Assembly (NCBI RefSeq): GCF_900156175.1
Contig: NZ_FTMV01000004.1
Location: 1 to 64,000, forward strand
Direction: 5' to 3'
Length of the DNA stretch: 64,000 nt
From: Janthinobacterium sp. TND4EL3
GTDB lineage: Bacteria > Pseudomonadota > Gammaproteobacteria > Burkholderiales > Burkholderiaceae_D
Shown: positions 1 through 8,461 of the stretch, piece by piece
Numbering within the stretch: position 1 is the stretch's first letter
How the letters are laid out: each line of letters starts with the position of its first letter
Position numbers and translations under genes: made by a program
Notes under the pieces: generated by a model
Databases searched by the model: none
Told to the model about the DNA's origin: nothing
Seen by the model: only the letters and a program-made list of their open reading frames with translations

Positions 1-39
1 TAATCGAGTTTGTGGACACAATCGATTTGTGTCTCAACC

Positions 40-690
<651 letters not shown>

Positions 691-1153
691 GACGAGATGG
701 TTTGCGTATCTGGCGACGATTAAATCACCGACACAATCATTTTGAATCCTTAACTCGAATGGATATTTTTTGTTGCATTAATTCATGGTGTGGTAGGCAA
801 CTTTTTGGTAAGGGTTTCGTTGAGGGCATTCTTCAAGTTAATATCCGTCGAAATCGGCTATCCATGCGCATTTTCAGCCATGATTCGAATCCCCCTCTCT
901 CATACACGGGCTGAGGTATTGTGCACGGTATAGGCCCTCACAGTCGAGAACGTGATCAAAACCGAGAATGTACGCCCTTGGCGTGTGAAGCTACTCGCGC
1001 AGCAGGCAGCAGTTGCTCGATTCGACGAAGGCCGGGCCAGTATGGCCGCCCCTTCAACTTCCTCGATAGGTTATGAAATTATGCCAACGAGGCCCCCAAT
1101 AGGTTTCTACGGCGCCCAACGCATCAGTCCATATCCGAATGGCAGGCCTAGCC
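691..1153. other. Gene-poor mobile-element debris
   Basis: I see no credible gene here. Open frames exist on the plus strand, but none has a ribosome binding site or a recognisable product. Base composition shifts to AT-rich around 720-880 and back to GC-rich after 1000, which fits a mosaic junction. The only distinctive signal is the tRNA-like 18-mer at 884-901. Confidence 0.5.
884..901 (+). other. tRNA-Ser 3'-end-like sequence (possible att scar)
   Basis: TTCGAATCCCCCTCTCTC reads like the T-loop, the 3' T-stem strand and the first acceptor-stem bases of a bacterial tRNA-Ser, which typically continues CGCCA. Here it continues ATACA. The 5' T-stem strand and the rest of a tRNA are missing, so this is not a gene. 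Integrases commonly duplicate such 3' ends. The call compares the site with remembered tRNA-Ser sequences and is not an alignment. Confidence 0.35.
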
Positions 1154-1573
1154 CTAGGCAGCTGCTGGCTTCGCTGCCGCCGGCTTGCCCCCCGAGCGCG
1201 GTTTCAACGCTGCCTCTTTTTTTGCAACGCCACTCACCGTACCTCCCTTTCCAGACCCAACAGCCTCCGCCACCAGCCTCACCCCAAGCGCACCCAGTAC
1301 GCGGGTCATGGTTTCCATGCGCGGCTGACTATTCGGGCGCAGTGCCTTGTACAGACTTTCGCGCCCCAGGCCAGCCGCCTTGGCGATTTCCGTCATGCCG
1401 CGCGCACGCGCGATATCGCCAATGGCGGCGGCAAATATGGCGGCGTCGTTGGTTGCCAGCGCTTGCGTGATGTAGGCGGCGGCGGCCTCATCGCTGGTGA
1501 TGTATTCCGCTGGGTCGAAGTCTTGCAGATCCAGCCCTTCGAGGTCGGACAGCGTGATGTTGTGCTCAGTCAT
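1154..1573 (-). CDS. HigA-like antitoxin, HTH addiction-module antidote
   Basis: 139-residue protein of the putative addiction-module antidote family (COG3636-like, Cro/C1-type helix-turn-helix). Residues ~55-95 hold the DNA-binding fold, seen as IARARGMTEIAKAAGLGRESLYKAL. The acidic N-terminus (LEGLDLQDFDPAEYI) is typical of the family and precedes the HTH. The last ~35 residues are a Lys/Ala/Pro-rich tail (SGKGGTVSGVAKK...KPAAAKPAAA) beyond the conserved domain. It lies 28 nt downstream of the toxin gene, in the toxin-first order usual for HigBA. It should neutralise HigB and repress the operon through the inverted repeat at 1943-1960. Confidence 0.88.
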   Translation of the reverse strand: MTEHNITLSDLEGLDLQDFDPAEYITSDEAAAAYITQALATNDAAIFAAAIGDIARARGMTEIAKAAGLGRESLYKALRPNSQPRMETMTRVLGALGVRLVAEAVGSGKGGTVSGVAKKEAALKPRSGGKPAAAKPAAA

Positions 1574-1601
1574 GATGCACCTCCTGTATTGTTTCGGGTC
1601 G

Positions 1602-1934
1602 CTATTGTTTTGTCGGTTTGGCGACGGTTTTCTCTGCGGCAGACTTCTTCAAATCGTTGACCATTTGCCTGGCCTTCTTGATGTCGGCAGCCTGGGTGCT
1701 CTTGTTGCCTCCCACGAGCAACACAATCACGTAGCCTTCAACTTCAATGAAGTAGACACGCCAACCTGGCCCTACATCAATGCGCAGTTCACGCACGCCA
1801 CCACCAACTGCCTTCACGTCACCCAGCCCGTTTTCCAACCGGACAATGTGCTGAGCGATGATTGCCTTTGTCTTGGCATCCTTGATATCGGACAACCAGT
1901 CGCTGAAGTGCTTGGTTTTTTTGACCGTCTTCAG
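1602..1934 (-). CDS. HigB/RelE-like toxin of type II TA system
   Basis: RelE/ParE-superfamily killer protein (addiction module killer, TIGR02683-like), a predicted ribosome-dependent mRNA nuclease. Family residues are visible in KTKHFSDWLSDIKDAKTKA, VRELRIDVGPGWRVYFIE and VIVLLVGGNKSTQAADIKKA. No ATG lies at the expected N-terminus. The family-like start coincides with a CTG at 1932-1934 (L-KTVKKTKHF). A longer version from TTG at 1998-2000 would run through the predicted promoter and operator, so I prefer the shorter form. The C-terminal extension (KKSAAEKTVAKPTKQ) is slightly longer than usual. The start codon is uncertain; the function call is firm. Confidence 0.82.
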   Translation of the reverse strand: MKTVKKTKHFSDWLSDIKDAKTKAIIAQHIVRLENGLGDVKAVGGGVRELRIDVGPGWRVYFIEVEGYVIVLLVGGNKSTQAADIKKARQMVNDLKKSAAEKTVAKPTKQ

Positions 1935-1940
1935 GGAATC

Positions 1941-1969
1941 ATTGTATTCATTCGAATACAGATACGCAA
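1941..1969 (-). promoter_or_regulatory. higBA promoter with overlapping operator palindrome
   Basis: On the minus strand a TTGCGT hexamer (1964-1969) and TACAAT (1941-1946) are separated by exactly 17 nt. The spacer and -10 contain a perfect inverted repeat, TGTATTC-ATTC-GAATACA (1943-1960), a natural site for HigA autorepression. The predicted transcription start falls within a few bases of the CTG at 1934, so the mRNA would have almost no leader. Confidence 0.55.
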
Positions 1970-2075
1970 TCAAATTTGCGTAACCCTTACTCCCCCGCAA
2001 ACCTTATCCCATCTCAACCCCCTCACAGTTTCCTGCATGTATCGTAAGCCTCTCCCACCAAGCCCGGAAAGCCCC

Positions 2076-2462
2076 ATGTCCTACACCTATACCAAAGTCA
2101 CCGACCTGGAAAAAACCGCCATGGTGGGCAACCATCAATGCGTGGCGCTGGTTCGTCTGTACGCGGGCGCCCCAGCTACCCTGACCTGGAAGCAGGGCGA
2201 GGCGGTGCTGGGGAACTGTTTGCTGCGCAAGGGCACGGCCATTGCCACGTTTGTCAACGGCAAGTATGCGAATCAACAACATGGCAATCACGCGGCCCTG
2301 TATATGGGGCAGGCGCTGGACGGCATCCTTGTCATGGATCAGTGGAAGGACAAGCGCCCGCCTCTCGTGACGTCGCGGACCTTGCGTTCCAAAGGCCGCT
2401 ACAAGAATGGCTTGTATATCGATCCCAGCAACAATGCCGACGCTTTTTTCGTCATCGAATAG
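2076..2462 (+). CDS. BPSL0067 family protein (NlpC/P60/CHAP-like)
   Basis: 128-residue protein recognised as BPSL0067 family. A likely catalytic Cys lies in NHQCVALVRLY and a His in QHGNHAALYMG, the Cys...His order of papain-like NlpC/P60 or CHAP amidases. The conserved tail NGLYIDPSNNADAFFVI is characteristic. Such proteins are often regarded as candidate cell-wall amidases or effectors, but the substrate is unproven. The ATG at 2076 is preceded by a GGAAAG-like ribosome binding site. The next gene begins 10 nt after the stop and encodes an exported STY0300-like protein, a pairing I recall from other genomes. An effector/immunity relationship is a guess. Confidence 0.75.
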   Translation: MSYTYTKVTDLEKTAMVGNHQCVALVRLYAGAPATLTWKQGEAVLGNCLLRKGTAIATFVNGKYANQQHGNHAALYMGQALDGILVMDQWKDKRPPLVTSRTLRSKGRYKNGLYIDPSNNADAFFVIE

Positions 2463-2472
2463 GGGAGCATCC

Positions 2473-2907
2473 GTGCAACGTCAACGTTGCTTGAACGGCA
2501 TCGCCTGCTGCCTAATGCCTGTGTTCGCGCAGGCGGCGATGCCCGCCGCCCACGCTTGCCCGGACAGCGTGCCCGAGGCATCGATCAGCCTGAACGCCGT
2601 GCCGGCCGGCTGGACGCCGTATATCGGCGGCCCGCTCTACCTGAGTGCCGCGGCGCCGATCGACGGCGCGCCGGCGCGCAGGGGACAGCTCGTACCCAGC
2701 GGAGAGCGCAGGAAGAAAGGGCAAACGACGCTCAGCTACCGGCTGGAAGGCCGCTATCCAGACGGTAAATGGCTGCAATGCAGCTATGGCGTGCATGGCG
2801 AAGTCACGCTGTCGAGGAGAATGGACGACAGCATCAGCCTGTGCGAATTTACCTACAGGAAAGGCCGCAAGGCGGGGCAGAACGAGATCGATATCGATTG
2901 CAGTTAG
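2473..2907 (+). CDS. STY0300 family exported protein
   Basis: 144 residues from a GTG at 2473 with a good ribosome binding site (AGGGGAG, 2461-2467). The N-terminus is hydrophobic (LNGIACCLMPVFAQAAMPA) and looks like a signal peptide. Four mature cysteines (CPDS, WLQCSYG, SLCEFTY and the C-terminal DIDCS) could form two disulfides. The pattern of CP at the mature start, WLQCSY and a late CEF/TY is what I recall of the STY0300 family. It is cotranscribed with the BPSL0067-like gene 10 nt upstream, so a periplasmic partner or immunity role is plausible but not shown. Confidence 0.65.
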   Translation: MQRQRCLNGIACCLMPVFAQAAMPAAHACPDSVPEASISLNAVPAGWTPYIGGPLYLSAAAPIDGAPARRGQLVPSGERRKKGQTTLSYRLEGRYPDGKWLQCSYGVHGEVTLSRRMDDSISLCEFTYRKGRKAGQNEIDIDCS

Positions 2908-2950
2908 CCTCGGCGCTATCGCATTTGCGGTATGTCAATAAAGCATAAAC

Positions 2951-2980
2951 AATGCCGCTCAGCCTGCACTGAGCGGCATT
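2951..2980 (+). terminator. Rho-independent terminator after STY0300-like gene
   Basis: Perfect 12-bp stem AATGCCGCTCAG / CTGAGCGGCATT with a 6-nt loop, 44 nt after the stop codon. The following bases are only moderately T-rich (CTTCGCTT). Confidence 0.7.
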
Positions 2981-3161
2981 CTTCGCTTGCGGTTTGGGCG
3001 CTGTATGGAGGAATCAGCAAGAACTCACAAACGGCCTAGATATTTCCTGCCCTCGGTAGCCATTTTTATGCCAATTTTATTGCCCATGAGAAAATTTTAT
3101 AATATATTGACAGCACAAGATGCCGTATAAGTAATATTTTCAAATACCTAAGGTGGACCAA

Positions 3162-4217
3162 TTGAAAAAAATAGTAATCGCTCTGTTATTCGTGCCTGTG
3201 TTTTCCATAGGGCAAAATCTTTCTTGGACGCAAGCATCGGCTACAGCTTGTTATCAGGGTAAGAGCACTAAAAGCGAACTGCTGGAAGCCGTTGCTTGTC
3301 TCAAGAGTAACCCGGCTGCGGGTTCTGCCATCGTCAAGGAGTTCAGGAAGGCAAAGTCTGAGTTGCCAGCGGTCGATGCTGAAGTCACCGCCGCGCTCAA
3401 TGATCTGGAACGGCAAAAGAATAGCCGTCTTTACATTAGCTATTTTTCTGATAATAAATCCCCCAAGCTGATGCTGGTAGAAAGCGTTACCTTGGGTGGC
3501 CAGCGGACGCAGGAAGTGTTTGATCTTGCTGCACTGGATATAAAATTTACGCACACATCGGCCATGCTGGGGAAGGATAAAACAGTGGATTGGAAGCAGG
3601 TCCGCTCCTTCCATTATCAGCAATCGGGAAATGTACGTGGCATCGGTAAATTGCTTACCACGCTGGTCGATAATACTCAGTTCATCGATAAAAGTTATCA
3701 GGGCCGCTACCCATTTAAAGAGCATGAATCCACTGATTATTGGCGCGCCATTACTCAGTTCAATGGGACTACCTATCCTGGTAAAAATAGAAATGACTCC
3801 CTGCTGCTTGGCCAGGACGATTTGTCCAGCTTTGAAGTAACCTTCCTGACTGAAGAGGATGGAAAGCAGCAAATTGCCAAATTCGAAGAGGCGATTTTGG
3901 CGCAACAGAAGCAGAAAGAACAGGCTGAACGGGTTGCGGCAGAGAAATTCAGAATTGCATCTGAAAAAGAGACCGAGCGGAAGGCAAAATTGTTGGCGGA
4001 GATGTCAACGGCAAAGCGTGGCTCAGAGGATTCGTGCAAGCGACTGGAGTTTGGTACCTACATGGTCAAATTGGATCCAGATTCTGTCGACATTGATTGT
4101 CAATTTGGCGGCAAGATCAATTTGACAGACCTGAAAAGTGCAGGCTGGCTAGTTGTCAACAAGCAGAAAGATAGCGAAGGTATTGTGCGAGAATATTATA
4201 TTCGCAAGGCTCGTTAA
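3162..4217 (+). CDS. Secreted protein of unknown function with coiled coil
   Basis: 351 residues from TTG at 3162, chosen because AAGGTGG (3150-3156) sits at ideal distance and the N-terminus then reads as a signal peptide (KKIVIALLFVPVFSIGQ). A GTG at 3153 would place the start inside that ribosome binding site. Residues ~245-280 form a charged coiled coil (KFEEAILAQQKQKEQAERVAAEKF). Cysteines occur in the N- and C-terminal parts. The C-terminal segment (SCKRLEFGTYMVKLDPDSVDIDC) may be a small disulfide domain. I do not recognise the family. Composition is less GC-rich than the surrounding core genes. Confidence 0.6.
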   Translation: MKKIVIALLFVPVFSIGQNLSWTQASATACYQGKSTKSELLEAVACLKSNPAAGSAIVKEFRKAKSELPAVDAEVTAALNDLERQKNSRLYISYFSDNKSPKLMLVESVTLGGQRTQEVFDLAALDIKFTHTSAMLGKDKTVDWKQVRSFHYQQSGNVRGIGKLLTTLVDNTQFIDKSYQGRYPFKEHESTDYWRAITQFNGTTYPGKNRNDSLLLGQDDLSSFEVTFLTEEDGKQQIAKFEEAILAQQKQKEQAERVAAEKFRIASEKETERKAKLLAEMSTAKRGSEDSCKRLEFGTYMVKLDPDSVDIDCQFGGKINLTDLKSAGWLVVNKQKDSEGIVREYYIRKAR

Positions 4218-4315
4218 CATTGCATTGTTGAGCTTTTGACTGCGGCAAGCGCACAGTGAACGATGACTGTCAGGCCCATCACCGGGCTGCTGCCGCCCGC
4301 CCGTAGCGCAAACGC

Positions 4316-4341
4316 AAAAAAGCCCGCCGAAGCGGGCTTTT
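4316..4341 (-). terminator. Rho-independent terminator of aceA (bidirectional)
   Basis: AAAAGCCCGC-CGAA-GCGGGCTTTT: 7-bp GC stem with GNRA-like loop, flanked by an A run on one side and a T run on the other. It lies 26 nt beyond the aceA stop and can also serve the convergent plus-strand gene. Confidence 0.85.
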
Positions 4342-4366
4342 GTCACTCCACAGTCAAGCCAAAAGC

Positions 4367-5947
4367 TCAGAACTGGTTCATCGTGTTGTCTTTACCGGCA
4401 GCTTTGAGCGCTGCTTCGCCGCTGAAGTAATCCTTGTGATCGTCGCCGATGTCCGAGCCGGACATGTTTTGATGTTTCACGCAGGCGATGCCCTGGCGGA
4501 TTTCCTTGCGCTGTACACCGGCCACGTAGCCCAGCATGCCCTGGTCGCCGAAGTATTCCTTGGCCAGGTTGTCGGTCGACAAGGCGGCCGTGTGGTAGGT
4601 CGGCAGGGTGATCAGGTGGTGGAAGATGCCGGCTTCGCGGGCCGAGTCGGCCTGGAAGGTGCGGATCTTTTCGTCGGCCGCCAATGCCAGTTCCGTCTGG
4701 TCGTATTCCACGCTCATCAGCTGGGCGCGTTCGTAGGCGGACACATCCTTGCCTGCGGCTTTCATCGCGTCGTAGACCTGCTGGCGGAAGTTCAGGGTCC
4801 AGTTGAACGACGGGCTGTTGTTGTACACCAGCTTGGCGTTCGGGATGACCTTGCGGATTTCGCTGACCATGCCGCCGATTTGCGCGATATGCGGTTTTTC
4901 CGTTTCGATCCACAGCAGGTCGGCGCCGTTTTGCAGCGAGGTGATGCAATCGAGGACGCAACGCTCTTCGCCGGAACCGGCGCGGAACTGGAACAGGTTG
5001 CTCGGCAGGCGTTTTGGACGCAGCAGCTTGCCTTCGCGCTTGATGATGACGTCGCCATTGCCCAGCGCGTCGGCCGACACTTCTTCGCAGTCGAGGAAGG
5101 AATTGTATTGGTCGCCCAGGTCGCCTGGTTCATTCGTCACGGCGATCTGCTTGGTCAGGCCGGCGCCCAGGGAGTCCGTGCGGGCGACGATGATGCCGTC
5201 GTCCACGCCCAGTTCCAGGAAGGCGTAGCGGATGGCGCGGATCTTGGCCAGGAAGTCTTCGTGCGGCACCGTGACTTTGCCGTCCTGGTGGCCGCATTGT
5301 TTCTCGTCGGACACCTGGTTTTCGATCTGGATGCAGCAAGCGCCCGCTTCGATGAACTGTTTTGCCAGCAAATAGGTTGCTTCGGCATTGCCGAAACCGG
5401 CGTCGATGTCGGCGATGATGGGCACGACGTGGGTGACGTGGCCGTCGATCTTGGCCTGGATGGCTTGCTTCTCAGCACCTTGGGCCGCGTCCAACTGGCG
5501 GAACAGGCCGCCCAGTTCGCGGGCATCGGCCTGGCGCAGGAAAGTGTACAGCTCTTTGATCAGTGCCGAGACGGCGGTTTTTTCATGCATCGACTGGTCC
5601 GGCAGCGGGCCGAACTCGGAGCGCAGGGCGGCGACCATCCAGCCGGACAGGTAGAGGTAGCGGCGGTCGGTGCTGTTGAAGTGCTTCTTGATCGAGATCA
5701 TCTTCTGTTGACCGATGAAACCATGCCAGCAACCGAGCGACTGGGTGTACTTGGATGGGTCCGCATCGTAGGCAGCCATGTCGTTACGCATGATCTTCGC
5801 CGTGTACTTGGCGATGTCCAGGCCCGTCTTGAATTTGTTCTGGGCGCGCATGCGGGCGGCGGACTCGGGATTGATGGCGTTCCATGCGCTGCCTTGTTGG
5901 TCTTTCAAACCAGCAACAGCCTTGATGTCGTCTTGATATTGGGACAT
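4367..5947 (-). CDS. aceA: Isocitrate lyase
   Basis: 526-residue isocitrate lyase, the first enzyme of the glyoxylate shunt. It cleaves isocitrate to glyoxylate and succinate in the cytoplasm during growth on acetate or fatty acids. Diagnostic segments are WHGFIGQQK, PIIADIDAGFGN, the catalytic loop DEKQCGHQDGK (KQCGHQ in place of KKCGHQ), VPHEDFLAKIRAIR, ARTDSLGAG, LWIETEKP and YNNSPSFNW. The length matches the ~530-residue subclass found in many Beta- and Gammaproteobacteria, which is longer than the E. coli enzyme. It ends in its own terminator and has a palindrome-rich upstream region. No malate synthase or aceK is adjacent, so it is monocistronic here. Confidence 0.97.
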   Translation of the reverse strand: MSQYQDDIKAVAGLKDQQGSAWNAINPESAARMRAQNKFKTGLDIAKYTAKIMRNDMAAYDADPSKYTQSLGCWHGFIGQQKMISIKKHFNSTDRRYLYLSGWMVAALRSEFGPLPDQSMHEKTAVSALIKELYTFLRQADARELGGLFRQLDAAQGAEKQAIQAKIDGHVTHVVPIIADIDAGFGNAEATYLLAKQFIEAGACCIQIENQVSDEKQCGHQDGKVTVPHEDFLAKIRAIRYAFLELGVDDGIIVARTDSLGAGLTKQIAVTNEPGDLGDQYNSFLDCEEVSADALGNGDVIIKREGKLLRPKRLPSNLFQFRAGSGEERCVLDCITSLQNGADLLWIETEKPHIAQIGGMVSEIRKVIPNAKLVYNNSPSFNWTLNFRQQVYDAMKAAGKDVSAYERAQLMSVEYDQTELALAADEKIRTFQADSAREAGIFHHLITLPTYHTAALSTDNLAKEYFGDQGMLGYVAGVQRKEIRQGIACVKHQNMSGSDIGDDHKDYFSGEAALKAAGKDNTMNQF

Positions 5948-6242
5948 GTGAATCTCCTAAAAAGAAAAGCTATGTTTGAGAAAATCGCCGAGTGCGCCAC
6001 AACGTCTTGTCGAAGCAAACTGCATGACTAAATAGTAGGCCGATTCGCGCTGATCTTCAAGTCTTATATAAGACATATAACTTAAATTAAGTCTTTGTTT
6101 TTCAACGGTTTAATTATTATTTTTCATGATGTGAAATGAATTTTCAAAAAGTGAGAGAATTAATTGATGAGTCCGCTGTTCGAAATTTCGCGATGTGAAA
6201 CGTCTTTTCAGAATTTGGTGCAGCGCGACAAATCGGGGCGTA
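5948..6242. promoter_or_regulatory. aceA upstream region with two palindromes
   Basis: AT-rich 295-nt region upstream of aceA with no gene. It holds the perfect palindrome GTCTTATATAAGAC (6061-6074) and, six bases on, ACTTAA-A-TTAAGT (6080-6092). Their spacing and position ~115-145 nt upstream of the aceA start suggest sites for a dimeric regulator. CTTATATAAG-like palindromes recur, as far as I recall, upstream of TCA-cycle genes in Betaproteobacteria. I cannot name the regulator from sequence. Confidence 0.5.
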
Positions 6243-6266
6243 AAAAAAGCCACCCGAAGGTGGCCT
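6243..6266 (-). terminator. Terminator of the MHS transporter gene
   Basis: On the minus strand GCCACC-TTCG-GGTGGC is followed by TTTTTTT, 20-40 nt after the transporter stop at 6285. Confidence 0.8.
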
Positions 6267-6284
6267 GGGCCGCTGGCGGCTGAT

Positions 6285-7589
6285 TTAACGTCCCACGGTC
6301 TGCCGCTGATCCTTGATGAACAGGGCCGTCAGCATGCCGATCACGCACACGCCGATCACGTAATAGGCGGGGCCCAGCACGTTGTTCTTCAGCATCAGGG
6401 TCACGACCACGGGCGTCAGGCCGCCGAATATCGCATACGACAAGTTGTAGGAAAACGACAGTCCCGAGAAACGCACCTGGGCCGGGAATGCTTGCACCAG
6501 CACGTAGGGCACGGCGCCGACGACGCCGACGAACAGGCCCGTCATCGCGTACAGGGGCAGCAGCAGGTCGGGGCGGCTGCCTATCGTCGTGTAGAAGATA
6601 TAGGTACTGATGGCCAGCAGCACGGAGCCGATGAAGATCACGCGCTTGCCGCCCAGGCGGTCGGCCAGCATGCCGGCGATGATGCAGCCGAAGGCCAGGC
6701 ACAGGGTCGCCACGGTATTGGCGACCAAGGTGGTGCGCGGGGCGATGTGGTGGATCTTTTGCAGCAGGGCGGGCGTCATCAAAATGACGACGACGATGCC
6801 GGCCGACAGCATCCACGTCAGCAGCATCGATACGACGACGGCGCCGCGGTGGCTGCGCAGCACGGATTTCAAAGGCATTTCCGTGGCCAGCGCCTTGCGC
6901 TGCTGCATTTCCGCGAAGACCGGGGTTTCATGCAGCCAGCGGCGCAGATACATGGCGCCAAAGCCGAAGATACCGCCCAGCAAGAACGGATAGCGCCAGG
7001 CGCCGTCGGTGATTTCTGCCGGCGTGTAGACGGTATTCAATCCCGTCGCCACGAGCGAACCGAGCAGGATGCCCACCGTCAGGCCGGCCGTCAGCACGCC
7101 GCAGGCAAAGCCCGTGAAACGGCTCGGTACGTGTTCGGACACAAACACCCAGGCGCCCGGCACTTCGCCGCCCACGGCCGCGCCCTGGAAGACGCGCATC
7201 AACAGCAGCAGCAGCGGTGCCGCCAGACCGATGCTGGCGTAGGTGGGCAGCAGGCCGATCAGCAGGGTCGGCACGGCCATCATCAGGATGGAGAGGGTAA
7301 ACATGCGCTTGCGGCCGAGCAAGTCGCCGAAGTGCGCCATGACGATGCCGCCCAGCGGACGCACGACGTAGCCGGCGGCGAAGATGCCGAAGGTTTGCAG
7401 CAAGCGCAGCCATTCCGGCATTTCCGGCGGGAAGAACAATTGGCCGATGGCGTTGGCAAAGAAGACGAAGATGATGAAATCGTAGAATTCCAGCGCGCCG
7501 CCGAGGGCGGCCAGCGACAGGGTCTTGTAGTCTTGCTGGGTGAGGGGACGGCTTGCGGCGTGGATGGCGGCGGTGTTGGAAGTAGGCAT
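6285..7589 (-). CDS. MFS transporter, metabolite:H+ symporter type
   Basis: 434-residue inner-membrane carrier with about 12 hydrophobic segments. The N-terminal GGALEFYDFIIF, the loop motif HFGDLLGRKRMF and the GAAVGGEVPGAWVFVSEHVP segment in the middle of the first half place it in the metabolite:H+ symporter (MHS) family of ProP, KgtP and citrate carriers. The substrate cannot be read from sequence; di- or tricarboxylates, prolines and betaines are all family substrates. It lies behind aceA in the same orientation, but the terminator at 6243 separates them. A role in organic-acid uptake that suits the glyoxylate shunt is inference. Confidence 0.88.
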   Translation of the reverse strand: MPTSNTAAIHAASRPLTQQDYKTLSLAALGGALEFYDFIIFVFFANAIGQLFFPPEMPEWLRLLQTFGIFAAGYVVRPLGGIVMAHFGDLLGRKRMFTLSILMMAVPTLLIGLLPTYASIGLAAPLLLLLMRVFQGAAVGGEVPGAWVFVSEHVPSRFTGFACGVLTAGLTVGILLGSLVATGLNTVYTPAEITDGAWRYPFLLGGIFGFGAMYLRRWLHETPVFAEMQQRKALATEMPLKSVLRSHRGAVVVSMLLTWMLSAGIVVVILMTPALLQKIHHIAPRTTLVANTVATLCLAFGCIIAGMLADRLGGKRVIFIGSVLLAISTYIFYTTIGSRPDLLLPLYAMTGLFVGVVGAVPYVLVQAFPAQVRFSGLSFSYNLSYAIFGGLTPVVVTLMLKNNVLGPAYYVIGVCVIGMLTALFIKDQRQTVGR

Positions 7590-7741
7590 GTGTCTCGTTC
7601 TTGTGTGTTATCGGAGATTGCCCGATCTAGCATACGCATTTCCGCCGCGTGAGTAAATGCGGCGCGTACGGGGATCAGCCTCAGCTGTGCTTAATACAAC
7701 GTCGCTATCATCAGCGTTGACTTCATTGGAAAGGACACAGT

Positions 7742-8458
7742 ATGCACATCATGATCGTGGGCGCCAGCCGGGGCCTGGGACGCGCGCTGGTGGACGGTTT
7801 GCTCGCTGACGGGCATGCCGTCATCGGCGTATCGCGCCAGCAACCCGCCGACTTGCCTGCCGGCCCAGGTACACGGCTGCAATGGATCGCGGCGGACCTG
7901 GCCGTACCCGCCGAGGCCGTCGAACGCATCGCCCACGAAGCGCCCGCCGCGCTGGACGCGGTGATCTACAACCTGGGCATATGGGAAGAAAAGGCCTTCA
8001 GCGATGACTACGCTTTCCTCGGTGATGCGGACGACACCATCGTCGACATGGTCAATACCAACATCACGGCGACCATTCTGCTGCTCAAGCGCCTGGTGCC
8101 GCGCTTGCTAGGCAGCAACAAGCCGCAGCTGATACTCACGGGATCGACGTCCGGGCTGCGCCAGAGCGGCCGCCCGGAAGTGACGTTCAGCGCCTCGAAA
8201 TTCGCCCTGAACGGCATCGCCGATGCCTTGCGTGAAGGTTTCCGCGCACAGGGGCTGGCCGTGACGGCGCTGCAGCTCGGTTATCTGAATACCTACGACG
8301 GCTTGTCCGTGCCGCTGGCGGACGCCGCCGCGCGGGGCGAAGGCGAGCTGGTTCCCGTGCATGACGTCGTCGCCGTCGTGCGTATGCTGCTGAGCTTGTC
8401 GAATGCTTCGTTCGTGCGCGAACTGGTGCTGCCGGCGCTGCGCGACGAGCGTTTTTAA
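7742..8458 (+). CDS. SDR-family oxidoreductase with Phe at catalytic Tyr
   Basis: 238 residues with the N-terminal Rossmann motif GASRGLGRAL, an NLG motif (VIYNLGIWE) in place of the classical NNAG, and the catalytic Ser in LILTGSTSGL. At the YxxxK position the sequence reads VTFSASKFALNG, so Phe replaces the general-acid Tyr while Lys is kept. This substitution usually weakens or abolishes classical dehydrogenase activity. The protein may therefore act on an unusual substrate or as a non-catalytic NAD(P) binder. The ribosome binding site GGAAAGGA precedes ATG 7742. The gene is convergent with the next one and ends 3 nt before it. Confidence 0.85.
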   Translation: MHIMIVGASRGLGRALVDGLLADGHAVIGVSRQQPADLPAGPGTRLQWIAADLAVPAEAVERIAHEAPAALDAVIYNLGIWEEKAFSDDYAFLGDADDTIVDMVNTNITATILLLKRLVPRLLGSNKPQLILTGSTSGLRQSGRPEVTFSASKFALNGIADALREGFRAQGLAVTALQLGYLNTYDGLSVPLADAAARGEGELVPVHDVVAVVRMLLSLSNASFVRELVLPALRDERF

Positions 8459-8461
8459 CTC

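Noticed and set aside
884..975. A complete tRNA gene
   Set aside because: Only the 3' T-loop/acceptor piece matches; no 5' T-stem, anticodon or D-arm can be folded.
4340..6031. Long plus-strand frame antisense to aceA, and similar frames antisense to both TonB receptors, pyrF and other genes
   Set aside because: GC-rich codon bias makes antisense frames stay open; the opposite strand has clear enzyme motifs.
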